Positions 31,934 through 42,927 of a stretch of DNA of 64,000 nucleotides are shown one piece after another. Under the pieces are notes generated by a model that saw nothing but the letters and a program-made list of their open reading frames with translations, was not told the origin of the DNA and did not search any database. Numbering within the stretch: the first letter of the stretch is position 1; every line of letters starts with the position of its first letter. The DNA comes from Coprothermobacter sp. (GTDB lineage Bacteria; Caldisericota; Caldisericia; Cryosericales; Cryosericaceae), in assembly GCA_013824685.1 (NCBI GenBank), contig PNOG01000011.1, positions 1 to 64,000 on the forward strand. Direction: 5' to 3'. The translations under genes were made by a program, and so were the position numbers.

Positions 31934-34900
31934 ATGTATCTGAAATCCCTTCATATTCAGGGGTTCAAAACCTTTGAGCAGAGCACGACACTGGAGCTCT
32001 CCTATCCCGTCATCGCTATCGTCGGGCCCAACGGTTCGGGGAAGAGCAACCTGGTCGATGCGTTGCGCTGGACACTGTGTGAGCAGAACCTGAGGACGCT
32101 CCGTGCCCGGTCGATGCTGGACCTCATCTTCGCCGGCAGCGCGACGCGCCATCCCGTCAGCTACGCCGAAGCCGAGGTCGTGTTCAACAACGAGGGCAAC
32201 GTGTTCGGCACCGGCACGGACAAGGTTACTGTGGCTCGGCGCATCTTCCGTTCCAAGGAATCGGACTTTCTCATCGACGGAACCAATGTTCAGCTTCGGG
32301 ATGTCGAAGAGCTGCTGACATCGACAGGGCTCGGGTTCCGGCACTACCCGTTCATCGGCCAGGGCGAGATGAGCCGCATCTTCACGATGAAACCCGAGGA
32401 GCGCAAGGGTCTTTTCGAAGAGGTTGCCGGTATTGCCGAGTACAAACAGCGCAAGAGGGACACCCTGGTCAAGCTGGAAGAGACAAGGGGCAACATCGCA
32501 CGTGTCGAGGACCTGCTGGCTGAGCTGAACGGCAGCTATGCGCATCTCGGCGTACAGGCGGCGGCGGCACGCGAGTACATCGCCTATCAGTCGCGCCTGC
32601 GCAATCTGGAGATGGACATTGCGCACGCGCGGTATCTGTCTGTACTGCGGGAGCAGGACCGCGCTACGGCGCGACTTGCCGAGGCACAGGACAAAATGGC
32701 GGAGGTCATCACCAGCCTGAATGGCCGGCAGGCGGCGCATGACGACCTTCAGACCGCACAGCGGAAGCTCAGTGCATCGCTCCGCGAGAAGGCATCAGCT
32801 CTCAGCGAGGCGCGGGAGGATGCGTATCGGCTCGAGAAGGAACTGGTATCCGTCCGCGAGAAGGCCAAGTACCTTGCAGCAGAGGAGTCGAGGCTTGTGC
32901 GTCAGGAGCAGGACTGGGATGCCAGCAGGCTCCAGACGACCAAGCTGGCCGGCGAGACCGGATCGTCCATCGACCAGCTGAGGGGCGAGGAGTCGCAGGC
33001 GGGCGCGGAACTAGCCGGAGAGCAGAGCACCTACGACGAAGTGATCCAGAGCGTTGAACAGAGGCGCAAGAGCCTAGCCCAGGCACAGGGCCAGGTCCTG
33101 CAGCTCGAGACCGAGGTCCGTCAGTTATTCAGCCGGTTCAACCCATTGCAGTTCGAACTGGACGAGAAGCGCAAGACGGTCGAGCTGTCCGGACAGGCCA
33201 CCGACGCCCCCGAACCCGAAACGGCCGCAGAACAGGTGAAGGTGGCGCGTGAGCAGGCAGATGCGCTCGAGAAAACGCTTGAAGAGCGGCGAGGGCAATC
33301 TGAGGGCGCTTCCGGCGAGTTGACCATGCTCGAACAGCAGCAGGCCGCGCTTGCAGCGGACAGCAGGGACAGGGCTATAGCTGCAGAATCCTACCGGAAG
33401 TCCCTCCAGAATGCTGCAGCGTTCGTTGCCAGCCTTGAGCAGCAGATACGAAACGGGTCCACGGCACGCCGTGTCCTCGACGTGGTCGACCTGGGTGAAC
33501 GCCGGCTGCTCCTATTGCAGCTGCTGCGGGAGGAGCTGGCCCTCGAGTTGAGCGATGATCCGTGCGATGCTCTGGCGCTGGCTGTCCGTCGTTCTGGACA
33601 AGCGGCGATAGGGATCCGGTATGCGCCAGGGGTCGAGACAGCGGACCAGAAGGACGTGGCTACCTCTTCTGTAGCGGCAACGGCTACCAGTCTGGCGGGC
33701 GCGCCAGCTCTCGTGGGCGAGCTGCTGTGCCGACTCTTTGTCGCTGCGTCCCTCGAGCAGGGACTCGTGTTCGCCCGCGAGCATCGCCACGACTTCTACA
33801 AGGTGTACTGCGAAGACGGATTTGTCATCGACAGCGCGTTTGCGGTGCGGGCGCTGCGCGGGTCCATCGAACGCTCGTTTGCGGGCAAGGGCTCTGCCGA
33901 GCTTTCCCGGCTTGAGGCAGACGCTGCCGAAGCGTTGCGGCTGACTACTGACCAGGCACAGACGGTGATGCTTGCGCGCCAGAAGCGAAGCGTGGTCCTG
34001 AGTGGCATACAGCAGGCTGAGCGCGATCTGAAGGAGGTTCAGGCGCGGCTGCAGGCGATGGTCGTGGAGGAGGAACGCCGCCTCGCGGTCGAACATGAGC
34101 GTGCGAGCCGCCTGGATGCGGCACGGAGCCGTATCGTGGAACTCGAGAAGGATCTCGCGCCTCTCCGCGAGACTCTTGCGGAACGCAGAAGCTCGCTGGC
34201 CAAGGCGCGCGACGCACAGGACGGGGCGGACAAGGCTCGCCAGAAGGCCGAGGCGGACCTGCTTGCAGGCAAGGACAGAGTTCAGGCGCTGCAGATCCGG
34301 CGAAACTCGGTGTCGGGACGCATTCAGGCCCTGCTGGAGAAGAAGCTGGCATATGAGGATCAGCTTGCGAGCCTTGCCACAGAGATCAAGGCGTCGCAGG
34401 ATGGATTGGTGCGGGTGCGTGCCGAACGCGTGGCGCTCGAGCAGCGCATCAGTCTTCTGGACGCCCAGTTCAAGGAGAAGTCGAACGGATTGGCGGCATT
34501 TCAGGCCGGTATCGACCAGCTCGAACTCGACAAGCGTCACAAGGACGAACAAATGGCGGTCCTGGCCGCGGAGATGGAAGGGGTCAAGGCGAGTCGCACA
34601 CGTCTCGAGGGCCGCGTACGCGAGCTGGAGGTCCTGCTGGCAGAGGGGAAGGGCAAGCTGGAGCAATTCACAGCGCGCGACGACTTCGCACAGCTGACGG
34701 GAAGAATGGAACCAGAGGCAAGCCTCGAGCACATGCAGAGCGAGATGGACGAGGTGCGCCGCAACATGACCAACCTGGAGCCCGTGAACATGGCCAGCAT
34801 CAGAGAAAGCGAGGAGCTTGCGGCACGCGTTGCGCATCTCCAGGCGCAGGATGACGACCTCTCCCAGTCGAGAACGAAGCTGCTCGCGCTGATCGATGAC

Positions 34901-35386
34901 CTCGATCGACGTGCGTCGACACTTTTCGAAGAGACGTTCGTCGTCATCGAGAAGGCATTCCAGGAGAACTTCGTCAAGATGTTCGACGGTGGCGAGGCAA
35001 GGCTGGTGCGTCAGGAGAACGGCGAACTCACGGGCATCGACATCGACGTCATCCTTCCGGGCAAGCGGCGGCAACCACTTGAGCTGCTCTCCGGCGGTGA
35101 GAAAGTCCTCACAGCCGCGGCCCTGCAGTTTGCACTCTTCAAGGCCCGGCCCAGCCTGTTCTACCTGCTCGACGAGGTGGACAATGCACTCGACGAAAAC
35201 AACGTTCATCGTTTTGCGCGGCTGCTGCGGGAACAGGAGGGTTCGCAGTTCCTGGTCGTGACGCACAACCGCGAGACTATGCTCGCAGCCGATGTGCTGT
35301 ACGGTGTGACGATGCAGGAGACCGGTGTCTCGAAGGTTGTGTCCCTTCGGCTGGATAGTGACGAAGTGCCTGCTGACCAGTCCTGA
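31934..35386 (+). CDS. smc: Chromosome segregation protein SMC
   Basis: An 1150-residue SMC ATPase that compacts and segregates the chromosome with ScpA/ScpB. Walker A GPNGSGKS is at 31-38. Two long coiled coils flank a hinge at about 490-650. The C-terminal half-site has the signature LLSGGEK and Walker B LLDEVDNALDENN. Q-loop FIGQGEMS is also present. The ATG at 31934 has GGAGG 11 bases upstream and gives the canonical MYLKSLHIQGFKTF start. Genes for ScpA, ScpB or FtsY are not adjacent. The strong coding bias produces a long false frame on the opposite strand. Confidence 0.97.
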   Translation: MYLKSLHIQGFKTFEQSTTLELSYPVIAIVGPNGSGKSNLVDALRWTLCEQNLRTLRARSMLDLIFAGSATRHPVSYAEAEVVFNNEGNVFGTGTDKVTVARRIFRSKESDFLIDGTNVQLRDVEELLTSTGLGFRHYPFIGQGEMSRIFTMKPEERKGLFEEVAGIAEYKQRKRDTLVKLEETRGNIARVEDLLAELNGSYAHLGVQAAAAREYIAYQSRLRNLEMDIAHARYLSVLREQDRATARLAEAQDKMAEVITSLNGRQAAHDDLQTAQRKLSASLREKASALSEAREDAYRLEKELVSVREKAKYLAAEESRLVRQEQDWDASRLQTTKLAGETGSSIDQLRGEESQAGAELAGEQSTYDEVIQSVEQRRKSLAQAQGQVLQLETEVRQLFSRFNPLQFELDEKRKTVELSGQATDAPEPETAAEQVKVAREQADALEKTLEERRGQSEGASGELTMLEQQQAALAADSRDRAIAAESYRKSLQNAAAFVASLEQQIRNGSTARRVLDVVDLGERRLLLLQLLREELALELSDDPCDALALAVRRSGQAAIGIRYAPGVETADQKDVATSSVAATATSLAGAPALVGELLCRLFVAASLEQGLVFAREHRHDFYKVYCEDGFVIDSAFAVRALRGSIERSFAGKGSAELSRLEADAAEALRLTTDQAQTVMLARQKRSVVLSGIQQAERDLKEVQARLQAMVVEEERRLAVEHERASRLDAARSRIVELEKDLAPLRETLAERRSSLAKARDAQDGADKARQKAEADLLAGKDRVQALQIRRNSVSGRIQALLEKKLAYEDQLASLATEIKASQDGLVRVRAERVALEQRISLLDAQFKEKSNGLAAFQAGIDQLELDKRHKDEQMAVLAAEMEGVKASRTRLEGRVRELEVLLAEGKGKLEQFTARDDFAQLTGRMEPEASLEHMQSEMDEVRRNMTNLEPVNMASIRESEELAARVAHLQAQDDDLSQSRTKLLALIDDLDRRASTLFEETFVVIEKAFQENFVKMFDGGEARLVRQENGELTGIDIDVILPGKRRQPLELLSGGEKVLTAAALQFALFKARPSLFYLLDEVDNALDENNVHRFARLLREQEGSQFLVVTHNRETMLAADVLYGVTMQETGVSKVVSLRLDSDEVPADQS

Positions 35387-35436
35387 CACATTGTCGTGGC
35401 TGACCGTAAGCCTGCGAGAGCTCTCATTTGGAGTGA

Positions 35437-35465
35437 TTGAGCTTTTCAATGTGGAGTACGATAAT
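35437..35465 (+). promoter_or_regulatory. Promoter of the aldo/keto reductase gene
   Basis: TTGAGC and GATAAT with a 17-base spacer, 38 bases before the ATG at 35504. Confidence 0.6.
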
Positions 35466-35503
35466 GGCACAGATGATCACGATCACATGGAAAGGAGGAT
35501 CGT

Positions 35504-36469
35504 ATGAACTACCGAAAGATTGGCCGTTATGGCGTTAAGGTGAGCGAGATAGCTTTGGGCAGCTGGCTTACCTATGGTGGTTCCTATGGGCAGGAGCAGG
35601 CAGATGCATGTGTGAAGAAGGCGTACGACCTGGGGATAAACTACTTTGATACTGCCGACGTCTATGGCGCCGGACAGACACATCCCGGTGCGGCAGAAGA
35701 GGTCCTGGCCAAGTCTCTGGAGGGTTTCTCCAGGTCTTCATACGTGCTGGCCACAAAGACCTTCTGGTCTGTGGGTGATGGCCCCAATGACAGAGGACTT
35801 TCCAGAAAGCACATTATGGAACAGTGCAATGCCAGCCTGAAGCGTCTCAACACTGATTACGTTGATATCTTCTATTGTCACAGATATGACCCTGAAACAC
35901 CCATTGATGAGGTTATGAGGGCATTAGATGACCTGATACATCAAGGCAAGGTCCTGTACGCAGGGGTCAGTGAGTGGAGTGCAACCCAGATACTGGACGG
36001 CCAGAACACATCGGATCGATTCAATTTGAGCCCGATTGTCATTAATCAGCCGGCGTACAATATGCTGAACAGGTATATAGAAAAGGAAGTAATGTCAATA
36101 TGCACCAGGGAAGGATTGGGAATTGCGGTATTTAGCCCCCTTGCCGAGGGGGTCTTGACAGGGAAGTACAAGAAGGGACAGGAACTGCCCAAGGGAAGCA
36201 GGGCCGCAGATCCCAAGGTCGGACACTTTGTCGAGCGCTATTTGACCGAAGAGAACTTCGCCAAGGTTGAGCGGCTTTCAACAATAGCTGTGGAGAACAA
36301 GATCACCATGGCGCAGCTGGCTCTGGCCTGGATCCTTCATCACAAAGAGATCAGCAGTGTCATCATCGGTGCGTCAAGGCCAGAGCAGGTCGAAGAAAAT
36401 GTCAGGGCTGTCGATGTCGTTCTTGACGAGAATACCATGGAAGCGATTGATGAGGTCTTGACCAAGTAG
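35504..36469 (+). CDS. Aldo/keto reductase (potassium-channel beta-subunit-like branch)
   Basis: A 321-residue NADPH-dependent aldo/keto reductase with a TIM-barrel fold. Catalytic residues are visible: NYFDTADVYG (Asp and Tyr), ATKTF (Lys), and DIFYCHRYDP (His). The cofactor end has VFSPLAEGVLTGKY and VIIGASRPEQVEENV. The branch resembles KCNAB/YghZ-type enzymes; the substrate is unknown. AAAGGAGG precedes the ATG. Base composition (about 50% GC, one 60-base line at 40%) is lower than in smc and gatB, a possible sign of transfer. Confidence 0.92.
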   Translation: MNYRKIGRYGVKVSEIALGSWLTYGGSYGQEQADACVKKAYDLGINYFDTADVYGAGQTHPGAAEEVLAKSLEGFSRSSYVLATKTFWSVGDGPNDRGLSRKHIMEQCNASLKRLNTDYVDIFYCHRYDPETPIDEVMRALDDLIHQGKVLYAGVSEWSATQILDGQNTSDRFNLSPIVINQPAYNMLNRYIEKEVMSICTREGLGIAVFSPLAEGVLTGKYKKGQELPKGSRAADPKVGHFVERYLTEENFAKVERLSTIAVENKITMAQLALAWILHHKEISSVIIGASRPEQVEENVRAVDVVLDENTMEAIDEVLTK

Positions 36470-36500
36470 GCCTCAGGTCGTGAACTCATAGAGACTGTCT

Positions 36501-36540
36501 GACAAGCGGAGATCCTCTCATGAGAGGACCTCCGCTTGTC
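36501..36540. terminator. Hairpin between convergent aldo/keto reductase and WG-repeat genes
   Basis: GACAAGCGGAG pairs with CTCCGCTTGTC, and inside it CCTCTCA pairs with TGAGAGG, separated by 2-base mismatches. No T run follows on either strand, so it may terminate weakly or only stabilise the 3' ends. Confidence 0.6.
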
Positions 36541-36543
36541 ATG

Positions 36544-37740
36544 TCAGCTCTCCCAGTACTGTGTGCCTTTAGTATCGATGTAGCCCACGATGGTCGGCCT
36601 GTCTCCCCCATCCACCATGCTGCCCTTTCCAATCAACGAGACCAGCGACAGACCGTTCTCGAAGTTGGTTATTGTATAGTCACCTGCGTCGTACGTCGCG
36701 GGGACGGCCATGCTTCCGTCCGTCTTGATGCAGCCTTCCTTCCCATTGACCAGCACGATCGCAAGCCCCTCATGGAAACTGCCTGCAGCATCATAGGAAG
36801 GCTGGATTGCCATGGTGCCCTTGCTGTCGATATAACCCCACTTACCACTGACCTTTACTGCGGCCAAGCCCTCGCTGAAGTCAGATATTTCTTCGTAAGA
36901 CGTGTCGATATCGATGACCTTGTCACCTTTTGTATCAATGAAGAACTTCTTATCGTCCGCTGAAACCTGAGCCAGGCCATCGCGGAAACCCCATGCATAA
37001 TCATAAACAGGTTGAATCGTCATGGTTCCATCTAAATCGACAAAACCGAATTTATCTCCTACGGCAACCGGTATCGGCCCTTCGCTCGTCAGCCACGCTT
37101 CCTGGTCATATTCTACAGGTACAATTCTCTTTGCACTCGTGTTGATCACGCCATATTTCTGGCCGACGGCAACGACGGCGGAGCCGCTATAAAAGTCAAA
37201 TGCCCGATCATAAACAGGCTCTACTGCAAAGTTGCCCTCTTTGTCAATGAAGCCATATTTGTACCCCTTCTTCTCTATGCGCATCATGACCCACGCACGA
37301 CCATCATGAAAGTCGCCGGCGCTGTCACAAGTGGATGGCAGACCTATGACCGTCTTTCCTGTCTTGTCGAGATATCTGTATTCACCGTCCAGGCCAACCA
37401 GTGCGAGATCCTCACTGAACGCATCGATGTGGCTATAAATAGCAGGGATGACCATGCTCCCGTCCTTGTCGATGCAGCCGAACTTGCCATTTGTCTGCAC
37501 AATGGCAATTCCATCGCTGAAGGGCCGTGCACCGTCATAAACAGCCGGGATGATCACCTTCTTGTTGCTGTTGCAAAAGCCCCATTTGTCGCCCTTCCTG
37601 TAAGGGATAAGCGTTGTGACTTCCACTTTCTTGCCGGTACGTGTTCTGATCACGTGATACATGGCAAGAGACGTGGCCAGCACGACCGCAACGAGGACGA
37701 TCGCTACGACGGTCCTGCGCCAGGGTCTGCGCTCCTTCAT
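36544..37740 (-). CDS. Membrane-anchored WG-repeat protein
   Basis: A 398-residue protein with one N-terminal signal-anchor helix (about 11-29) and about eight or nine WG-type repeats of roughly 40 residues outside the membrane. Repeat examples are KWGFCNSNKKVIIPAVYDGA, KFGFVDLDGTMTIQPVYDYA and KWGYIDSKGTMAIQPSYDAA. WG repeats are presumed interaction modules of unknown function. Its ATG overlaps the gatB stop (ATGA), so translation is coupled to the transamidosome genes, yet its composition is AT-richer than theirs, suggesting a later insertion behind gatB. Confidence 0.88.
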   Translation of the reverse strand: MKERRPWRRTVVAIVLVAVVLATSLAMYHVIRTRTGKKVEVTTLIPYRKGDKWGFCNSNKKVIIPAVYDGARPFSDGIAIVQTNGKFGCIDKDGSMVIPAIYSHIDAFSEDLALVGLDGEYRYLDKTGKTVIGLPSTCDSAGDFHDGRAWVMMRIEKKGYKYGFIDKEGNFAVEPVYDRAFDFYSGSAVVAVGQKYGVINTSAKRIVPVEYDQEAWLTSEGPIPVAVGDKFGFVDLDGTMTIQPVYDYAWGFRDGLAQVSADDKKFFIDTKGDKVIDIDTSYEEISDFSEGLAAVKVSGKWGYIDSKGTMAIQPSYDAAGSFHEGLAIVLVNGKEGCIKTDGSMAVPATYDAGDYTITNFENGLSLVSLIGKGSMVDGGDRPTIVGYIDTKGTQYWES

Positions 37741-39164
37741 TTCAGCAATCTTCGCAGTGTGTCGCCTGCCAGCTTCGGATTCGCCTTGCCCTTGCTCTTC
37801 TTCATGAGCTGGCCGACGAGGAACCCGAGCACCGCTTCCTTGCCACTCCTGAACTGCTCGACCTGAGCCCCGTTCTCCAGTATCACGTCGCGTGCAAATC
37901 CTTCGATTGCAGTGGTGTCTGAGACCTGTTCCAAGCCAAGACTCCTGACTGCTTCCGCAGGCGTCGTCCCCGTGTCCATGAGAAGGGGCAGGACGTCCTT
38001 TGAAGCTGTGTTGCTGATCTTATCGTGTTCGACCATCGTCAGAAGACCGGCCAGTGCCTCGGGCGTCAGGTGCGTCTCAGCCAGCGTTGTGCCGCGTTCA
38101 TTGAGGAGCCTGGACACCTCGGTCCCCATGTAGCTGGCCAGCTTCTTCGGGTTGTCATAGAGCGCAACGGTCTGCTGGAAGAACTCTGCCGTGGAGCGTT
38201 CCTCGGTCAGCAGGGCCGCATCGTATGGCGAGAGGCCGAGGTCTCGCTCGAAGCGTGACTGCATCTCCCAGGGCAGTTCGGGCATCTGTGCCCGCAGGGA
38301 TGCCAGCCCTGCCGGATCCAGCTGCAGCAGGGGCAGGTCCGGCTCCGGAAAGTAGCGGTAGTCGTTGCTGGCTTCCTTGCTGCGCATGGTGGACGTCGTT
38401 CCCTGCACTTCGTCGAAGTGCCTGGTCTCTGTCATGATGGGAGTACCGTCGGCAAGGCACTGTGCCTGCCGCTGTTCCTCGTAGTCGATAGCCCGCTTGA
38501 CGCTGCGGAAGCTGTTGAGGTTCTTGATCTCCACCTTTGTCCCTCGCTTTGCGGGATCCGGACTGACGGAGACATTCACGTCACACCGCATTGCGCCCTT
38601 CTCCATGTCGCCTGACGATACCCCGAGCCACCTGACAAGCCGTCTCAGGTTGCGCAGGAATTCGTACGCTTCATCGCCGCTTTGCATGTCTGGTTCAGTG
38701 ACAATCTCGATCAGCGGCATGCCACAGCGGTTGAAGTCAACCAGTGTCTCGCCCCCGAGCGTGATGTCCGCGGCATGCATGGATTTGCCGGCGTCTTCCT
38801 CGATATGCGCGCGGGTCAGCCGGACACTGCGGGAGCCTCGTTCGGTGACGATGGGGACTGTTCCCCCTGTCGCGATCGGGCGGTCGAACTGGGTGACCTG
38901 GTAGGATTTGGGAAGATCGGGGTAGAAGTAGTTCTTGCGTGAGAACTCCGAGACCTCGTGGACCTTGCACCCCAGTGCCATAGCGAGTCTCGTGGCAAGA
39001 TGCACGGCTTCGGCATTCAGTGTGGGCAGTGCGCCCGGCAGTCCAAGGCAGACGGGGCAGACATGCGTGTTGGGCTCGTCCCCGAACGCCGTGCTGCAGC
39101 CACAGAACATCTTGGTCTGCGTGGCCAGCTGAACGTGGATTTCCAGGCCGATCGTCGTGGTCAT
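37737..39164 (-). CDS. gatB: Asp/Glu-tRNA(Asn/Gln) amidotransferase subunit B
   Basis: A 475-residue kinase-like subunit that binds misacylated Glu-tRNA(Gln) or Asp-tRNA(Asn) for amidation. Signatures include IGLEIHVQLATQTKMFCGC (Zn-binding Cys), HVCPVCLGLPGALP, RKNYFYPDLPKSYQ, VDFNRCGMPLIEIVTEPD and the YQEY-type tail domain. GGAGGTGA precedes the ATG. It overlaps gatA by four bases and the WG-repeat gene by four. Confidence 0.97.
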   Translation of the reverse strand: MTTTIGLEIHVQLATQTKMFCGCSTAFGDEPNTHVCPVCLGLPGALPTLNAEAVHLATRLAMALGCKVHEVSEFSRKNYFYPDLPKSYQVTQFDRPIATGGTVPIVTERGSRSVRLTRAHIEEDAGKSMHAADITLGGETLVDFNRCGMPLIEIVTEPDMQSGDEAYEFLRNLRRLVRWLGVSSGDMEKGAMRCDVNVSVSPDPAKRGTKVEIKNLNSFRSVKRAIDYEEQRQAQCLADGTPIMTETRHFDEVQGTTSTMRSKEASNDYRYFPEPDLPLLQLDPAGLASLRAQMPELPWEMQSRFERDLGLSPYDAALLTEERSTAEFFQQTVALYDNPKKLASYMGTEVSRLLNERGTTLAETHLTPEALAGLLTMVEHDKISNTASKDVLPLLMDTGTTPAEAVRSLGLEQVSDTTAIEGFARDVILENGAQVEQFRSGKEAVLGFLVGQLMKKSKGKANPKLAGDTLRRLLK

Positions 39165-40582
39165 GACTCACCTCCAAGTGCTGTGAAGAGGACGTTCGCA
39201 GAGGAGAGGAGTTCGGCGTCGCTCCAGCGGGGACCCATGAGCTGCAGTCCGATGGGAAGACCGGCGGTGTCCTTTCCGGCGGGAAACGAAACGGCAGGGA
39301 CCCCGGCCAGGTTCGCGGGGATCGTGAACACGTCCGCCTTGTACATTTCGAGAGGGTCGGTCACCGCTCCAATCCTGAACGCTGTCGTCGGGGTGGTCGG
39401 CGTGAGCAGGACGTCGGCGGATTGCATCGCCGCGTCCAGTTCGTCGGTGATGAGCTGGCGGACATCGGTTGCCTTCTTGTAGTAGGCGTCATAGTACCCG
39501 GCCGAGAGCACGAATGCGCCAATAAGGATGCGTCGCTTCACCTCGGTGCCAAATCCGGCATTGCGGGTCCTGCTGTATGTTTCCGTCATGTCTCGTCCAT
39601 CGACGTGCAGGCCATAGCGGACGCCGTCGAACCGTCCGAGGTTCGCGGAGCACTCGGCGGGCGCGATGATATAGTAGGCGGGCAGAGCGGACAGAATATG
39701 TGGCAGGCTGACCTCGACGATGGATGCGCCGCTTTTCACGGCTGCTTCACGGGCCATCTCCATGGCTGCCGCGATTTCCGGCTGCACATCCAGCTCCTGC
39801 AGCTCACGGATGATGCCCACCCGCTTGCCTGCAAGGGTCGGCTGCAGTGCGGCCTCGAAATCCACGTGGGGCCGCTTGACGCTGGTGGCATCTTTTGGAT
39901 CATGGGCAGCCATCACGTTCATCATGATGGCGGCGTCCCGGACGCTTCTCGTAATGGGGCCGATGCAGTCGAGGCTGGACCCGAAGGCGACTAGGCCGTA
40001 CCGCGAGACAAGCCCATAGGTCGGCTTGAAACCGACGACCCCGCAGAACGCGGCAGGCTGCCGCACTGAACCTCCGGTGTCGGAGCCGATTGCCCCGAGA
40101 GCAAAACCTGCAGCGACCGCAGCGTTTGAACCGCCGCTGGACCCGCCGGGAACACGGGTGAGGTCAGCCGGGTTGTGCGTCGGGAAGAAGGCGGAGTTCT
40201 CTGTGGACGAGCCCATGGCAAACTCGTCGAGGTTGGTCTTGCCCACGATGACAGCTCCTCCAGCAACCAGTGAGTGCACGACAGTGGCCGAGTAGGGGGC
40301 GACATAGTGTTCAAGGATGCGGGAGCCGCAGGTGCAGCGCTCGCCAGCCATCATGATGTTGTCCTTGATCGCTATCGGGGCACCTGCGAGCGGAGAGGTG
40401 GGGTCGGCGGCTTGCGCGTCAGACCGGGCAGCGTCCAGGCGCAGGTGCAGAAATGCCCTCACCTGGGGATCGTTGCGTTCGATGAGCCGGCGGGTTTCGT
40501 CCAGGTACTCTTCCGCCGACAGTTCGTGGGCACGAATAGCGAGACGATACTGGTCCAGAGTGCGTGGAAGTCCATTAGGCAT
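39161..40582 (-). CDS. gatA: Asp/Glu-tRNA(Asn/Gln) amidotransferase subunit A
   Basis: A 473-residue amidase-signature protein that releases ammonia from glutamine for GatB. The Ser-cisSer-Lys site is visible: Lys in IAIKDNI, and RVPGGSSGGSNAAVAAG with GSDTGGSVRQPAAFCG. The ATG at 40582 with GGAGG five bases upstream is chosen; it overlaps the gatC end by eight bases. Gln-tRNA(Gln), and possibly Asn-tRNA(Asn), is thus made by the indirect route. Confidence 0.97.
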   Translation of the reverse strand: MPNGLPRTLDQYRLAIRAHELSAEEYLDETRRLIERNDPQVRAFLHLRLDAARSDAQAADPTSPLAGAPIAIKDNIMMAGERCTCGSRILEHYVAPYSATVVHSLVAGGAVIVGKTNLDEFAMGSSTENSAFFPTHNPADLTRVPGGSSGGSNAAVAAGFALGAIGSDTGGSVRQPAAFCGVVGFKPTYGLVSRYGLVAFGSSLDCIGPITRSVRDAAIMMNVMAAHDPKDATSVKRPHVDFEAALQPTLAGKRVGIIRELQELDVQPEIAAAMEMAREAAVKSGASIVEVSLPHILSALPAYYIIAPAECSANLGRFDGVRYGLHVDGRDMTETYSRTRNAGFGTEVKRRILIGAFVLSAGYYDAYYKKATDVRQLITDELDAAMQSADVLLTPTTPTTAFRIGAVTDPLEMYKADVFTIPANLAGVPAVSFPAGKDTAGLPIGLQLMGPRWSDAELLSSANVLFTALGGES

Positions 40583-40871
40583 CCTCGCCTCCCATGACGT
40601 TCCGCACGACGACGAATCCGTCACGCGTTGCGGGTGCGTCACCAAGTCCCTGTGCGCGTGTCAGGCCCTCGGACGGCTCATCCGGACGGAGTTCGGTCAT
40701 GACGGGCCGCCTGCTGACGATGGCTGACGTGTCGACGGAACTCAGCTGAGCAACATGTCCGAGGATTCGTTCGAGGTCCCCCAGGAGAGGTCCCTCCTCT
40801 TCTGGTGTTATCTCGAGACGTGCCAGTGCAGCCACGTGCTGGAGCGTCTTGTTGTCGATGATCGTTGCCAT
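40575..40871 (-). CDS. gatC: Asp/Glu-tRNA(Asn/Gln) amidotransferase subunit C
   Basis: A 98-residue small subunit that holds GatA and GatB together. The N-terminal helix (TLQHVAALARLEITPEEE) and the C-terminal segment (LRPDEPSEGLTRAQGLGDAPATRDGFVVVRNVMGGEDA) are typical. AGGAGG lies four bases before the ATG at 40871. It is 22 bases after ligA. Confidence 0.93.
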   Translation of the reverse strand: MATIIDNKTLQHVAALARLEITPEEEGPLLGDLERILGHVAQLSSVDTSAIVSRRPVMTELRPDEPSEGLTRAQGLGDAPATRDGFVVVRNVMGGEDA

Positions 40872-40893
40872 GATACCTCCTGTACGCGTTTTC

Positions 40894-42927
<2,034 letters not shown>

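Noticed and set aside
33512-35470. A 652-codon minus-strand frame opposite smc
   Set aside because: Antisense shadow of the coiled-coil and ATPase parts of smc; rich in Leu, His, Gln and Arg without domains.
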